Below are positions 20,057 through 31,450 of a stretch of 64,000 nt of DNA, in pieces; position 1 is the stretch's first letter, and the number at the start of each line of letters is the position of its first letter. Location: positions 31,126,318 through 31,190,317 of the forward strand of contig NC_087068.1 in assembly GCF_963678635.1 (NCBI RefSeq), in the 5' to 3' direction. The position numbers and the translations under genes are program-made. The notes beneath the pieces are model-generated. The model saw only the letters and a list, made by a program, of their open reading frames with translations. It searched no databases and was not told where the DNA came from. The stretch comes from Symsagittifera roscoffensis. Its lineage: Eukaryota; Xenacoelomorpha; Acoela; Convolutidae.

Positions 20057-21288
20057 AAGGTTTAGGATGACGGATGCAAAAAGTTGTTAAGTGAATTCTA
20101 ATTACTTAAACTGTTAGTCCTTACGATTTTTTGGTTAGCTTTACCTGGGTCTATTTGTTCAGGGTTGGAGAGAAAAGTATATCGATTCCGAAGAATGATT
20201 TTTACTTTCTCGTGACTAGTATAAGCTAAGGTGTTAACTTACTTAATCTTACTTAGGGGTAGTGATTGTGTTCAAGGGTTGGAGAATAGTAAATCGATCC
20301 ACAAGGTTCAGGTATAATTAGAACGCGAGTAGTTCGTTAGATACTATTTTAAACTTACTAAGTCTAAGATTTATCCTGGGTCTAGTAAGAGGGGGGGTCA
20401 AGTGAAGGATGAATAACCGAAGTTCTTCACTGTTTATCCTAATTTGAATGATTAGTTTTGTGTAAAAATTTCTATTAGTCCTGGGTTTTTAGAGAGGGTT
20501 GGATAGTGAATCGACGTTTGAGGTCGTTAGACACTAATTAAGTGGGTGGGGGAGAACAAAGTTGTTCTGTTTGATCCAAGGATAAGCCTTGATGATCAAG
20601 TTTGAAATTTAATTAAGTAGAAAATGATTTAAGATCCAAGGATAAGCCTTGATGATCTGATTTTAAATTAAGTGACTTTAAGTTTTAATAAAGTTTTAAA
20701 TTTGTTTAAAGGAAAGATTTAGTGTTTTGATGATATTAGTGGGTTTATGATTGCTGTTATGTTTTAGGTGATGAAGCTGGAACAACAGGATGATTTATGA
20801 TTACTAACCATTTATTGTCATGCTACTAATTTTTATTTTTATTTTCCAATAAATATTTTTCAAACATGTTTTGTATAATACTGCAGAGTTTTAGGAAAAC
20901 GATCTAAGATCTTTTTATCAATCGTTATTGTATAATATTAATTTTGTTTAGCGCCTGAATTGATTTTGAAGGGTAACTTCAAGGTTTTATGTTTGCAAAT
21001 GGAAATCTAAATTCATTGCAAGTAGTATTCGAAATATAAAAGTTTGTTCTGGCTTTTGCCGAACTATCATATAACTATACGGCAAGTTTCTACTTTGTCG
21101 TATGTCGTCTTTGGTTCGAGGTCTTCTTCCAATTCCGGGTAGTTCTGTTATGGTTCGGAATATTGGCTCTGATCTATTGAGTCGGAGAGACATTTCAATT
21201 AAATTATTGTCGTATAACATTTTGTAAATGTTTTTGTCTAATTTCTAATCTAATTTTGGTTAATTCTAATCTAGTAAGGTCTTGTTCG
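20057..21288 (-). other. 5' leader of element A with repeated motifs
   Basis: The leader holds a 24-bp direct repeat, GATCCAAGGATAAGCCTTGATGAT, at 20574 and 20633. A degenerate motif, GGGTTGGA then AT and ATCGA, appears three times (about 20163, 20277 and 20497). CCTGGGT occurs beside it. Repeats with internal complementarity (AAGG...CCTT) in a retroelement leader could be packaging or dimerisation signals, or traces of slippage. Confidence 0.5.
20987..21220 (-). CDS. Element A leader small ORF (77 aa)
   Basis: An ATG-initiated sense frame of 77 residues starts 69 nt downstream of the primer-binding site. It is mixed in composition with many Arg (GIGRRPRTKDD, RQSRNLP) and no hydrophobic run. 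It could be a translated upstream ORF, a spliced leader exon or chance. Codon use resembles the element's other ORFs. Confidence 0.35.
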   Translation of the reverse strand: MLYDNNLIEMSLRLNRSEPIFRTITELPGIGRRPRTKDDIRQSRNLPYSYMIVRQKPEQTFIFRILLAMNLDFHLQT

Positions 21289-21306
21289 AGACTTATGGTC
21301 GCACCA
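21289..21306 (-). promoter_or_regulatory. primer-binding site of element A
   Basis: Two bases after the 5' LTR the sense strand reads TGGTGCGACCATAAGTCT. The first 11 nt (TGGTGCGACCA) equal the complement of CCA plus discriminator A plus a 7-nt acceptor strand. They are identical to the start of element B's site (54016-54033), supporting the same tRNA primer. I did not identify which tRNA. Confidence 0.75.
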
Positions 21307-21308
21307 GA

Positions 21309-21718
21309 TGAGTTAGGACTGGAGTGTATAACTCATAGAGTAATTTCGGATAGGGTACACCGTCTGCTCGTCACGCTATCTTATTTTCGGCCGGATAGAT
21401 TCGTGCAACTTCTTAGTCTAATACCGATCCTAATCTTACTCTTATACTATCTAGTCTCAGGTTGTTTAACTAGTCTCTGCTAGGCTCAATAGATCTAGGG
21501 TATACTGGTTTATTGCGGCTGCTGAAGTGCTCGGGAGAGTCCAACTAATTTCTAAGTTAAATTTAAATCTCTCTGGTGCTGAAATTACAAGTAACTTCAG
21601 CACTTACAAATAAGTGGGTTGTTAGTTAGATGGATCATGATTGGTTAATATTAAATACTTTACATTGGTAAAACATTTAATTTATCCAATCATAATATAT
21701 AGTTTAGATCAGGTTCCA
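21309..21718 (-). repeat. 5' LTR of element A
   Basis: Same 410 bp as 2804-3213 with one difference. It is followed at 21719-21722 by GAGG, matching 2800-2803. Confidence 0.93.
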
Positions 21719-21722
21719 GAGG

Positions 21723-22147
21723 TGGAGGTTGAATGGGCCAGGTTGGCTTCGCGGTGACAACCGGCCCTAAAATTTATATAACATCCTACACTCTGTCGGC
21801 AAGCTCGCAAATGATAGTCGTAGAGTTATCATGACAATTTTGTGGACGCTCGGGATGCTGCTTTGTTCCTGGACCCTTTACTAACATCAGCGTATGTATC
21901 AACTCAGAGTTTTTTAAAATCCTTCTCACTGTTCGATCCCAGTTTATTTTTGTACCTCATAGAATGTTTTTTTTTGCCTTTATCTTAAGAAAATAATACA
22001 ATAGTACAAGTGTTGCATAGCTACGTCACAGTTGAACTGGAACTCATTTTGGGCGTCACTCGCTGAACATGATGTATTTGGTCTCAATAATGAACACGCT
22101 AGTTACAATACAAATTTATTATGCCTGATTGAAGGGTCTAAATATAC
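21723..22147. other. intergenic, possibly an intron downstream of the 22148-22428 exon
   Basis: No clear ORF. Element A inserted at the left edge of this stretch, so if the exon at 22148-22428 has a partner on its 3' side, the element may have landed inside that gene. Confidence 0.35.
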
Positions 22148-22428
22148 CTGCTCAGCTGGAAGTCCGACGGCACCTCGCATGCTGTAGTTTTTTCTGGATT
22201 TGTCCGACGAACTTCTTTGATCTGCTCAATGATTTTGTCCAAAAACACTTTCTTCTGGGCCTTGGTCGTAGACTTATATGTGCCCCAGTAGTTGGGGGGA
22301 TGTGTCTTTCCATCAGTAGCCTTAGGTTTGCCTGCTTTGCAAACATCTACAAACTCATCATCGGCTGGCGCCGAAAAAACGGAAGATAGGCCAAGAAAAA
22401 CGACACAAATTTGAATCAAATTGGTCAT
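22148..22428 (-). CDS. first exon of a small secreted protein
   Basis: ATG at 22428 starts a clear signal peptide (about 20 residues, hydrophobic core with VVFLGLSSVFSA, cleavage expected after SA). About 73 mature residues follow, with two Cys and the pattern HPPNYWGTY, then an amphipathic Lys/Glu-rich helix. The frame runs into CAG|GTATATTT, a plausible 5' splice site at 22147/22148. So this is probably exon 1 of a longer gene, or a short gene ending six codons later at a TAG. The family is not recognised. GC content and codon use differ from the AT-rich elements, which supports a host gene. Confidence 0.55.
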
Positions 22429-23363
22429 TTTTTAAAGACTTTTGGTCAAGTTAGTAGTAAATTGTTTTCAATTTATTGTAAATAAATTAAATGCTTCACA
22501 GATGAAAGTTTTGTTTCAGACTGAAGTTTCAATGAAATGAAATTAATGGTTAATTATTGATTAATGGTTTTGTTCACCAAGCTAGTTGTGTGAAAAGCAA
22601 TCAGAGCAAGAAATAAAAGTAAATTCGAATTAAATTGTCGTGGATACTCAAAGAAATACCTTTGGTATATGTACGTGATTGGTACAATGCTCTCTGCAGG
22701 CTCGCTGTCTCGGATAATGCTAAATTCAAATAATAAACAGGACCAATTCGGATTTGATTTACAAGTGCAAGTTTCTAAGTTTAATATCCATCAGAACAAG
22801 CGACGATAATAAATCTTGTTTTTTATTCTTGTTTTTTATAACCTAATAAACAAATTTTTTCTAATAATATGAGCTGCAGACTGCCAGGTAATTAAGACGA
22901 CAGAACATCAAAGACAACGCAAGGCATATGTTCAGGCGGCAAAGATGTATTAGCATCCAAAATTACTTTTTTTCCCGGGCCGAGGTCCGCGACTAATGTT
23001 TTGACTTTGTCGGTCGCGGACAGATTAATTCGGCGACCGAAAATCAATATTCTGGACAGGGTTTTACGTCGCGGACAAACTCTGGAAATACCGTATCTCG
23101 GTCGCGATGTTCAAAAAATTTTCAAACTTTCAACTCGGATGTTAAGATAAATTCAAAAATTAGACAGGCTTAGGCAATAGTTAATGTGGACTACTAATTC
23201 GCAGCGTCCTTAAGTACCATTACCATTAAAAATGGTTGTCGTCTGATTATCTGCCGTCTTATTTGCCAGACACACTTACAGCAGATAGCTGGAGTAAAAT
23301 GAGTAGGTTTTGTTTAGGCGATAAAAACTAAACTGAGCAGTAGTTGGAAATTAGGTGAATTCC
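22429..23363. other. intergenic, no gene seen
   Basis: AT-rich sequence upstream of the secreted-protein exon. GGGCCGAGGTCCGC at about 22977 recurs at about 27120, suggesting a dispersed repeat edge. No ORF is supported. Confidence 0.4.
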
Positions 23364-23758
23364 CATAGGTTCCAAAATTCATAGGTTCCAAAATAAAAAA
23401 TCAGTCGCATAAGTTCCAAAATTTATCTTCTTGAATTCTGATTGGTTGAAATTTGAGCCAACGAATTTATGGATCGATTGTTTACTGTTCAACCAGCATT
23501 AACTCAAGCTGCAGAATAGTGACCGCCGCAGCCGCGCCAACGTGTTGCGAGCTTGCCACCAAAGGGTAGGACTCTATACGAAATTTAGAGCCGGTTATCG
23601 CCGCGAAGCGGCGACGCGCGCGTAGCGCGCCCACCGGCGACCTTAAACCGAGACTCGGCTAATTTAGTCTTTTGGCCCATTGAAAAGATTTGGAACTTAT
23701 GCGACTGCTTTTTTATTTTGGAACCTATGGGACTGATTTTTTATTTTGGAACCTATGA
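23364..23758. mobile_element. inverted-repeat element with CATAGGTTCCAAAAT ends
   Basis: The left end repeats CATAGGTTCCAAAAT twice, then TCAGTCGCATAAGTTCC. The right end carries the reverse complement of the same series (GGAACTTATGCGACTG, then two copies of ATTTTGGAACCTATG). The interior has a GC-rich core with palindromes CGCCGCGAAGCGGCG and GCGCGCGTAGCGCGC near 23600. It looks like a MITE or foldback element without coding capacity. Confidence 0.6.
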
Positions 23759-24329
23759 ATACGCACCGGAAATTATCGGAAAAAATAAGAGTTAAGAAGA
23801 GAAAGAAATTTCAAGTTTAAAATGTATAGCTTTTGAATTTATAACCGCGTTAAGACTTGAATGTCGATCGCGTAAATTTACTTTTTTAAAAAACAAGGAC
23901 GCACAGCGTAAGACCTATAGACAAGACGGAACTAACAAGGAATTGCGCAGAGATTTTAATGCATTTCTTACAATAAAATACATGCGGCGGTGTTCTGGCA
24001 GCCGTGGTGAGTGCTTGCCTTATTTCATTCCTCCAATTGTCTGTGAGCGTCTAAAAAAGGGAATTTATATTTTCCTATGTGTGTGTAAGGAAACATAAAT
24101 GCACATACGGGAACTATATACCATATTGGCTTACTTATTTAGCTCTTTGAAGGAGCAGAAACCTTTTGAATGTAGTGTCACGTATTGAGAGAGCATTCTC
24201 TTCTCAGCAATTATCACAGTTTTCTGATACAGTGTATAGTCTGAGAGTCGCCATAGTACCATAGATGGGCGAGTTAACTATATGGCCTTTATTGAGACAT
24301 AGTTACTGGACTATAATTGTCTCTACACA
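23759..24329. other. intergenic, no gene seen
   Basis: No ORF or repeat that I can support. Confidence 0.4.
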
Positions 24330-25530
24330 GTAGTCTAAACCATCCGGGTCGACTTATGTTGCTACCATTGCGACTCAAAATGGGTATATTGCAACCATTG
24401 CGACCCAAATGGGGTATGTTGCAACCACTGCGACTCAAAATGGGTATGTTGCGACTTAGCGCGACCAAAACAAGGTATGTTGCGAATTTACGCGACCCAA
24501 AAATGGTATGCTGCGAGCCTTGCGATTCAAATTGGGTTGGTTGCGACTTCATTTTGCAATTTGCGCAAGTCAAATATCGTATGTTGCAATTTTGGGCGAA
24601 CAAGGTGATTTGCGCGAATTTAGTTTGCAAATTAGGGTTGAAGTTTGCAATTAATGTTTCGACCGAGTCGGCCAAAAAATGGTATGCTTCAGCCGACTCG
24701 ACCCAGGCTCGATATGTTTTGACCGACTCGACTCAAGCTGTCTGTCTATCTTTCGACTATGTTCGATCGAGGATGAACATTTCGACCAAGTTTGACCGAA
24801 CAAAAGCATTTTGACAAAATTCGACCATGTTTTCGATCGAGTCCAGGAACAACGTTTCGATCGAGTTCGACCGAGGAATTTTTTTTGACCGATATGAATT
24901 TCGACCAATATGCGACACATTATTTCAATTGTTTTCGACCAAAGAAAAACGTTTCGACTGAGTTCGACCAAAACATTGATTCGACCGAGAAAAAATTCAA
25001 CCGCGAAACATTTCGACTGTGTTTAACCAAGGAAAAGTCGTTTCGACTGAGTTCGACCCTGAAATTTTTCGACCTGGAAGCGTTTCGATCGAGAAAAATT
25101 ATATTGATTGAGTTATATTGACACAGTCGCAACATGATTCGCGCAAAGGCGCAACATGGGTCGCGCAAAGTCGCTACATGGGTCGCGCAAAGTCAAAAAA
25201 TGGGTCACTCAAAGTTCGACCCAGAATTTTTTTCGTTCAGAAAGCGTTTCGACCGAGAAAAAAAATATCGATTGAATTATATTGACACAGTTGCAACATG
25301 ATTCGCGCGAAGGCGCAACATGAGTCGCGCAAAGTGGCAACATGAGTCGTGCAATGTCGCAACATGGGTCGCGCAAAGTCGCAACATGGGTCGCGCAAAG
25401 TCGCAACATGGGTCGCGCAGAGTAGAAATATGGGTCGCGCAAAGTCGAAACATGGGTCGCGCAAAGTCGCAATATGAGTCGCGCAAACTCCCCACATGGT
25501 TCCCCGTGTCGAAATTGTTCAACTAATCGG
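24330..25530. repeat. degenerate GCGACC / TTCGACC repeats and 22-bp tandem array
   Basis: 24340-24560 repeats GCGACNNAAAATGGGTATGTTGC-like units. 24660-25100 repeats TTTCGACCGAG-like units. 25130-25200 and 25280-25500 contain a 22-bp unit (GGGTCGCGCAAAGTCGCAACAT). A copy recurs at about 27215. Long ORFs here only reflect the repeat period and are not listed as genes. Confidence 0.75.
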
Positions 25531-27448
25531 AAGCAAGATTTGAGCGGTTTTTGGACGCTTGCGCTTGCTTAAAAATTCGCAACATACCCATTTTGAGTCG
25601 CAGTGGTCGTAACATCAACACCCGCGACGCTCTACAATTACCACTCAAAAATTTGCGACATAAAATTGAGTAAACTCATAAATATATACGTTAATGAGCA
25701 AAAGAGACTTATTTAAGTTATTTTGATTAATTTCTTAGAAGAAAATCTCTACAGTTGCGAATTATCTTTGAAAGTCAGTTGCGAATTCACCGTCAGAAAG
25801 CGAGTCAGTTTTATGTTTATGATGTTTTTAGTCACTTGAGACTCTTCAAGCAAAATCCAGCGAAGCTTGAAGTTTAAGACGGTATAAGGCAGAATAAATT
25901 AAATTGATTGACTTTTTTTGAACATTACCGGACCAAAATTTTCCCTGGATAAATGCAAGGCTTCTAAAATCTAGAGACAACCCGGGTTGCCCACCACAGA
26001 AGATAATGCGCAACCATGCACATCCATTCATGATTTGCATGGAAAAGGAGTAATCATACGTAGCACATACGTTGGTTTCGAAAACCCTCAAAATAGCATT
26101 TTAACGGAGTAAAATAGTAATAAAACGGTTTCTCATCGTTATGCAAGCTGTTGGTAAAATATCAAAAATTTTCACCATGCAAATCATACGTCGCAACATA
26201 TATCGTGCTACGTATGGAAGAGATTTTTCACCATATTTTTTTTTCTCTAGAAAACCGTAAAATAGAGGTTAATTGACAAAAATGACTGAGAAAAAGCATC
26301 TGTAGTGCAAAATATATCGGGTAAAATTTTCTACATCGGATAATAATGTGCATTGCTTGGGAACCAAAATTTTGCTCTGAACGGTGGAAAAAAGATTTTT
26401 TACTATCAAGTCTTTGAAATCCTTCAGAGCACTTCTTGGATGCCCACGAGAATTTTGAATTTATTTGTTTATTCAGTTTCTATGTCGCGCCAAATACGGT
26501 TTTTTGTTAATCACATGTAGCGCCATATACGTTTCCATGGTATCCATACGTCGCGCAATGCATGGTACCAAAGCAAACATACATTGCGCCATGCATGATA
26601 CCATAGTAACATTGCAAGCTTCCATGGTGACATATAAATTATCAACAGCCCTAGTAAAAGTATCAAAATTGTCTAATTTGAAGTCCCCCATACTTTAAAA
26701 AATGTGGAATCATACGTCGCGTCATGCATGGAAAATGTGTTATTTTAACATAAAAATACGTCGGCAATTTTTCATGGCTCGCATGGAACCATGCATGGTG
26801 CGACGTATGGTTGCATATTTTGGTCAACCCGGGAAGTCTTTGAACATGCCTCTATTTTGTACGCGGAATGTGTGGATATCCACTCATCAAATTGTTGCAG
26901 AATCTACAAACAATTACTGAGTAACGTAAAATCTGTCGGCAGATTAGTTATGTCGCGGAATCCGCAACGAGATCACATAGCAAGTTGTTGCAGATTCCGA
27001 ATTATTGGAAGTTTTCCACAAAGTGTAAGTGGATGTACAGCCATGCACAACCATTGATAATATCGTCTCAGAGATAAGTAGTGTGAGCGTGAACAGTTAA
27101 AAGTTTTAGATAGATTCTGGGCCGAGGTCCGCATGTTGCGATCGAACTGGGTCGCCAAAATAGACTTACTGTGACCAAAATTCTGTGACCGCAAGAGGCT
27201 TCAGTCGAACAGAAACGCAACATGGGTCGCGCAAAGTGGCATGTACATGTAAATGACCGCCACGAGAAGGCCTACACTTGGTCCCAAAGTAATATATAAG
27301 CTAATTTTTTGGGGCAGCAACAACGTGTTAACACAAAAACTGAAAACTAGAAGCCATTCAAATCAAACAGAAAACTGAAATATTAAATCATTAATATAAA
27401 AAGACGATAACACACTTACCACGAAGCTAGAACCACATGTAGACGGTC
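25531..27448. repeat. palindrome-rich region with CATACGTCGC / GCATGG motifs
   Basis: From 26040 to 26830, CATACGTCGC, TACGTCGCGC and CATGCATGG-type palindromes recur in both orientations. GTCAACCCGGG/CAACCCGGGTTG sits at both flanks (25980 and 26822). It may be a decayed inverted-repeat transposon. No gene is seen. Confidence 0.4.
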
Positions 27449-27802
27449 GGGAAAGGAGCGTTCCTGATAAAGGCTGAAACCAAATCTTCGGAAATTTAAG
27501 GTGCAATTAAATTGTTAAAAGGATTCATTTATGATTTAAAGTGAAAGTTGTGTAAAAATTCTCATTGGTTTCCACAAATTTTAGTTAAATTGTTTTTCTT
27601 AGATACTTCACTTACTTTTTAATATTGAAAGCAAGTGCAGTATCTAAGAAGAACAATTTAATTAAGTTTGTGAAAACCAATGAGAAATCATTAAAGAAGT
27701 ATAACTTTAAATCATAAGTGAATCCCGTATACGACTAAATTGCGCCTTGAAAATTTCCGAAGACTTTGAGTGCTTTAATCACCAGGAACGCTCTTTTCCA
27801 GA
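27449..27802. mobile_element. 354-bp near-palindromic MITE
   Basis: Two arms of about 165 bp are inverted copies: GGAAAGGAGCGTTCCTGAT at the left matches ATCACCAGGAACGCTCTTTTCC at the right, and complementarity continues to a short central loop near 27623-27640. The transcript would fold into one long hairpin. Ends resemble the GGAAAAGAGC ends of the hAT-like MITEs nearby. No target duplication is certain. Confidence 0.7.
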
Positions 27803-28211
27803 CATTATTTTTTATTATTCTTTATAAATTTGGAAGTGCTTTTCAATTGCATATTTAATTAAGTTGCTGTTAAGTGGTAAACTGTACAATAATTTTTTAA
27901 AAAGAATTATAGCCTGAAACAATTCATTAAGTATTGTTTTATTTTCTTTTCAGAAAGTCTCTGGAAAACGCGATTACTGCAGTTTGCGCCATTGGTGGAT
28001 CCACCAATGCCGTTCTGCACATATTTGAATCTGTCAATTATCAATTTGGTTCATTTTTTTAACATTTTGTTTCGTTTAGGTCCACGTTTTACATTACTAG
28101 CAGAGTCTGCACATAGCTAGCCAATTTATCTTCATTGTAGAACATTCGTAAAATTTCTCTATGGTAAGAAATCATGGTCTGAGCCAAGAATCCTGCACTT
28201 GGTTCTTGTGA
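27803..28211. other. no gene seen
   Basis: Short AT-rich stretch at the 3' side of the LINE remnant. It may hold the LINE 3' untranslated tail. Confidence 0.35.
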
Positions 28212-30886
28212 CTAGGAAGCACACACTGGAAGCACGGAGCACGGCAAAGACAGCCGGCACTTCATCCAGTTCATAGTTTTACCATAGGGTTTCTCCCACT
28301 TGGTAGATAATGCTTCCCCTATTCTCCTAAGGAAACTTGCAAATTCTGGACCAAGCATCCCATCAACAGACACGACAAGAGGAGTGAAAGACATATGTCT
28401 TTCCTGACACGCGTCTGAATGTTTTCTCTTTTTCTCAACCTCTGCTGAGTGCAAAACACACATGGGGCTTCTGTTCTGATAGGAGATGTCGTCGGTGTCA
28501 GAGACACGAATATCAAAAGACGCTACTCCCTATCTAACATAAACTCCACGACAAAACAAATCTGCAATTAATGCGGGTGTCTCATCTTGCGGGTTGTATT
28601 CTCTAATAACAGGCTCTCTCTGTACATCCTTCCACACTAAAGAAGCTAAGTCGCCTACAGCATCCCTAATCTCATTGGGCCGTAAAGTTAAGAGACCACC
28701 TTTTTTGCACGCTAACGCATGCCGTAGGGTGACTGGTGACTGGCAACCATCACAAAAAGTTGGCGAAGCGATCAAGTTCTTGTTATACCGGACACTCAAT
28801 GCATCCCGAAACTCCACTTCCGAAAGATCAAAGTTTTCTGCAGCAATCGGTAACGCTGTCAGCCAGGCAGACAAGCTTCCTTCATTGATTCTTTTTACTG
28901 CGCGAACTTGGTCTGCTGGTAGCTCATCTAATAACTCCCCCAACAACTCTTCATGTTTTTCTTCCATTATTCGATGATGTTTTTTCCGCGATCGAGACAT
29001 TTGCTTTCTGTGGTCTTCATGGGAAAAACCGTGCTGATCAACAATAGCATCATAAAGAACCGTAACTGCTTCCCGTGACGTATTGTAAGACTCATCTGCG
29101 AAACTGGTTGGGCTAGACGCTCTAAGATACCCTTTCTTGCTGGCAAACGAAAGAGACATCTCTCCATTGATGAAATCGACGAAGTTCCAAGTTTTGCAGG
29201 TAAGAATTTCTCCATCAGAAGGTTCTCTAGCGGTTGAAAAAGCTGACTAGAACGACTCAAAACACAATTAAAAAATTCCATTCTGCTTCTAGGGACTTAG
29301 ACAGTCCTGATAAAGCACATTGTGGTTCTGTTTTGCCACAAAAGAAAGTTTCTCAATTTTGTCTACCCATTCAAGTTCTTTCTTTTTCATGTAGATGTCC
29401 TTCTCATTTCCATCTCCAATGAAATCGCCCAAAAACCTCTCCCCTTCCACTATAGTAATCGAGTACTTGTCAAATATGTAATGCGCTTCTTCAGCATATT
29501 GTTTATCGACAACCAGAAAACTTTTGGAAGGCTCTGGAAAGTAACCGAAGGCGGGACCTTCCTCAAACAACTTTTTGAGCCATATCTCCAATTTCTTGAG
29601 TTTTGCTATGGCCGCAGAATCATCGGCATACCAACTGTGTAACACATTGTTTGGATCCTTTAACTTCCGAATCGGGGGAAGAAGTGAAACATCATAGAAG
29701 AACATTGCCAGTGGGTCTCCCTGTGTGGTTTCTTCCCTACTGTTTATCACTTCATCGGCGCCAGCAACGAAAAGCGAAGCAAAGCCTCTGTAAGTATTAA
29801 ATTAAAGAGAAATCTAGAACATCTAGGCCACAATATTCGAGCATTCCACAACGCTATTTCATGATTGAGCGAGTTGAAAGCATTTGATGCATCTATCAAC
29901 AGCCTGCCACAGCCACCTTCCTTGTTGTTATCAAAAACATCAGTGAGCGCATGAATTCCACCTTCAACGCCAGCTCTCAGCCCACAAACTAATTGATCAG
30001 TCAAACATGTTCCTTCAATGTCAATTTTTGTGAACTCAGCCACATTTTTGCAAATTATTCTCCGTAGACATTCGCCTATGCCAATAGGTCGCACGCTAGG
30101 ACATTTATCAATCTTCCATAAACCAGTGCTCGCACTTTCGACCATGGTAAGATTTGATTGCACATCTTTGTGGCAAGAGTTGCAACTTCGTCTCTCAAGT
30201 GTGAACTGTGAACCCCATGACGTAATAAAATCGTCTACCAATGCCCAGAATCTGTTCCCGAAGCTCCCGAACTGCCCTGCAAAGAGATGTGACTTATGTG
30301 GCTCTGAATGCTTTGACTTCAAAGTCTCTAAAACGGTCACACCTTTCTTCACCTCCTGCATCGGATCAAACACACCACTGCTTGCTCTCTCCGAGAGCCA
30401 CCGCATATCACTTCTCACTTTGCCTTTCATCAGTAATGAAGCAAACAAAACACTTTCGAGACAAATTGCTTGTCGTCCAAAATATCCTGATATATTTGTT
30501 TAATTTTGCCACATTTCACTGCTTCCGCCAACAACTTGTCGAATTTGTTTTCCTTCCAGTCCTAAATGCGCCGTCCAATAAGTGTTCGAATGTCTTTTGA
30601 TGCTTTGATCATTGGATCTCTTTGTTACAAAATACGACTCATCTGAAGTGGAATCAGCAGTGGTAGAAAGAAGCTTCATTTCATGTGTCAGGAGGTCCGC
30701 GTACTTCCTACCAATGTTACCATTAGGCAAAGTATATAGTACTTTTGGCAACCGTACACTTTCCACCCATCTTTCAGTCCAAATCGAATGATCAAGCCAA
30801 GTTGATTTGTCAAGTGACGCATCGAATAAATCCATCATTACGTCTTCGTGATGGCTTTCAAGATTCGGATCAGTTTCTGGTAGCAC
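28212..30886 (-). pseudogene. decayed non-LTR retrotransposon: RT, Cys-His finger and restriction-like nuclease
   Basis: Consecutive minus frames make up one protein. 30500-30886 is an N-terminal extension. 29747-30448 has RT fingers and palm (RPIGIGECLRRI, LLIDASNAFNSLNH). 29289-29750 has TQGDPLAMFFYD and the catalytic YADD with FGYFPEPSKS. 28967-29281 is thumb-like (FLPAKLG, LFRLPARKG). 28530-29159 contains CDGC then HALAC, a CCHC finger, then a conserved NEIRD. After an in-frame TAG, 28212-28526 has FDIRV and SFTPLVVS. The finger followed by the ADLF...FDIRV region resembles the restriction-like endonuclease of R2-type LINEs, and the same RT architecture is frequent in cnidarian and sponge genomes, as I recall. 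At least four frame breaks (about 30450-30500, 29748, 29285 and 29100) plus the TAG show that it is dead. Confidence 0.75.
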
Positions 30887-31450
30887 ATCTTATATTTTCA
30901 GGTCTTGCATGGCTTGAGTTAATCCTGTGCGGACATTGCTTGTCGATGTAAAATTAACGCGGTCATTGTTATATTGTGATATTAACAAGTCTTCCACTTC
31001 AAACCGGCAGGTATTGGAAACACTGAGCTTCGAATCAGAATTATACCCAGATAACTAGGCGGTTTGATAATTCTCTGAGTCCGCCTCATGATATCACCAG
31101 TGTTCCTCGAACCAAACTCGAATTCTTCCCGAGCACGGGCCATATGCTCCAGAAACGAGCTCCTCTCCAAACACGAGTTCCAAGCACCGGATCTGTACCA
31201 AAAACACACGAGCTCCAAGCACCGGCTCTGCATCCAATACGAGCACCAATCCACAAATAAGCTGTACTCCGAACACGTGCTCTGCTCCAAGCTCACGAGC
31301 TCAGCTCCAAACACGAGCTCTGATCCAAATACGAGCACTGCTTGAGATAAAATGTCCGCTAAGTTGTCGATGTTGCAGTGGTTTTTTTTCTTGCTTAACA
31401 AGACACGTGCATAACAATCATTCAGTCTTCCAGACATTATTTGCTTCAAA
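30887..31450. repeat. degenerate tandem ACGAGCTCCAAGCACC repeat and flank
   Basis: From about 31120 to 31345, CACGAGCTCCAAGCACC-like units recur with variable spacing. ORFs on both strands read through it (for example 30982-31449) because of the repeat, and I do not call them genes. It lies just upstream of the LINE remnant and might be its 5' region. Confidence 0.45.

Larger units (their letters stand above)
2804..21718 (-). mobile_element. Element A: complete 18.9-kb Ty3/Gypsy-type LTR retroelement with env
   Basis: Two direct 410-bp LTRs (2804-3213 and 21309-21718) differ at one base by eye (g versus a in the ACTTCGGCACTT stretch). The insertion is flanked by GAGG on both sides, a 4-bp target duplication typical of Ty3/Gypsy. 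Read on the minus strand, the order is 5' LTR, primer-binding site, a 1.2-kb leader with a small ORF, a basic ORF, gag-pro-RT-RNaseH-integrase, three small ORFs, a 377-codon ORF, the envelope-like glycoprotein, a 599-aa ORF, a 1.6-kb 3' untranslated region and the 3' LTR. The near-identical LTRs imply a very recent insertion. A single nonsense codon in the RNase H region is the only pol defect I found. Confidence 0.93.

Noticed and set aside
24317-25526. Several 80-165 codon ORFs
   Set aside because: They are readings of GCGACC and 22-bp repeats on both strands.
31094-31449. 155-codon Glu/Leu/Cys-rich ORF
   Set aside because: It runs through a degenerate tandem repeat and has no recognisable domain.
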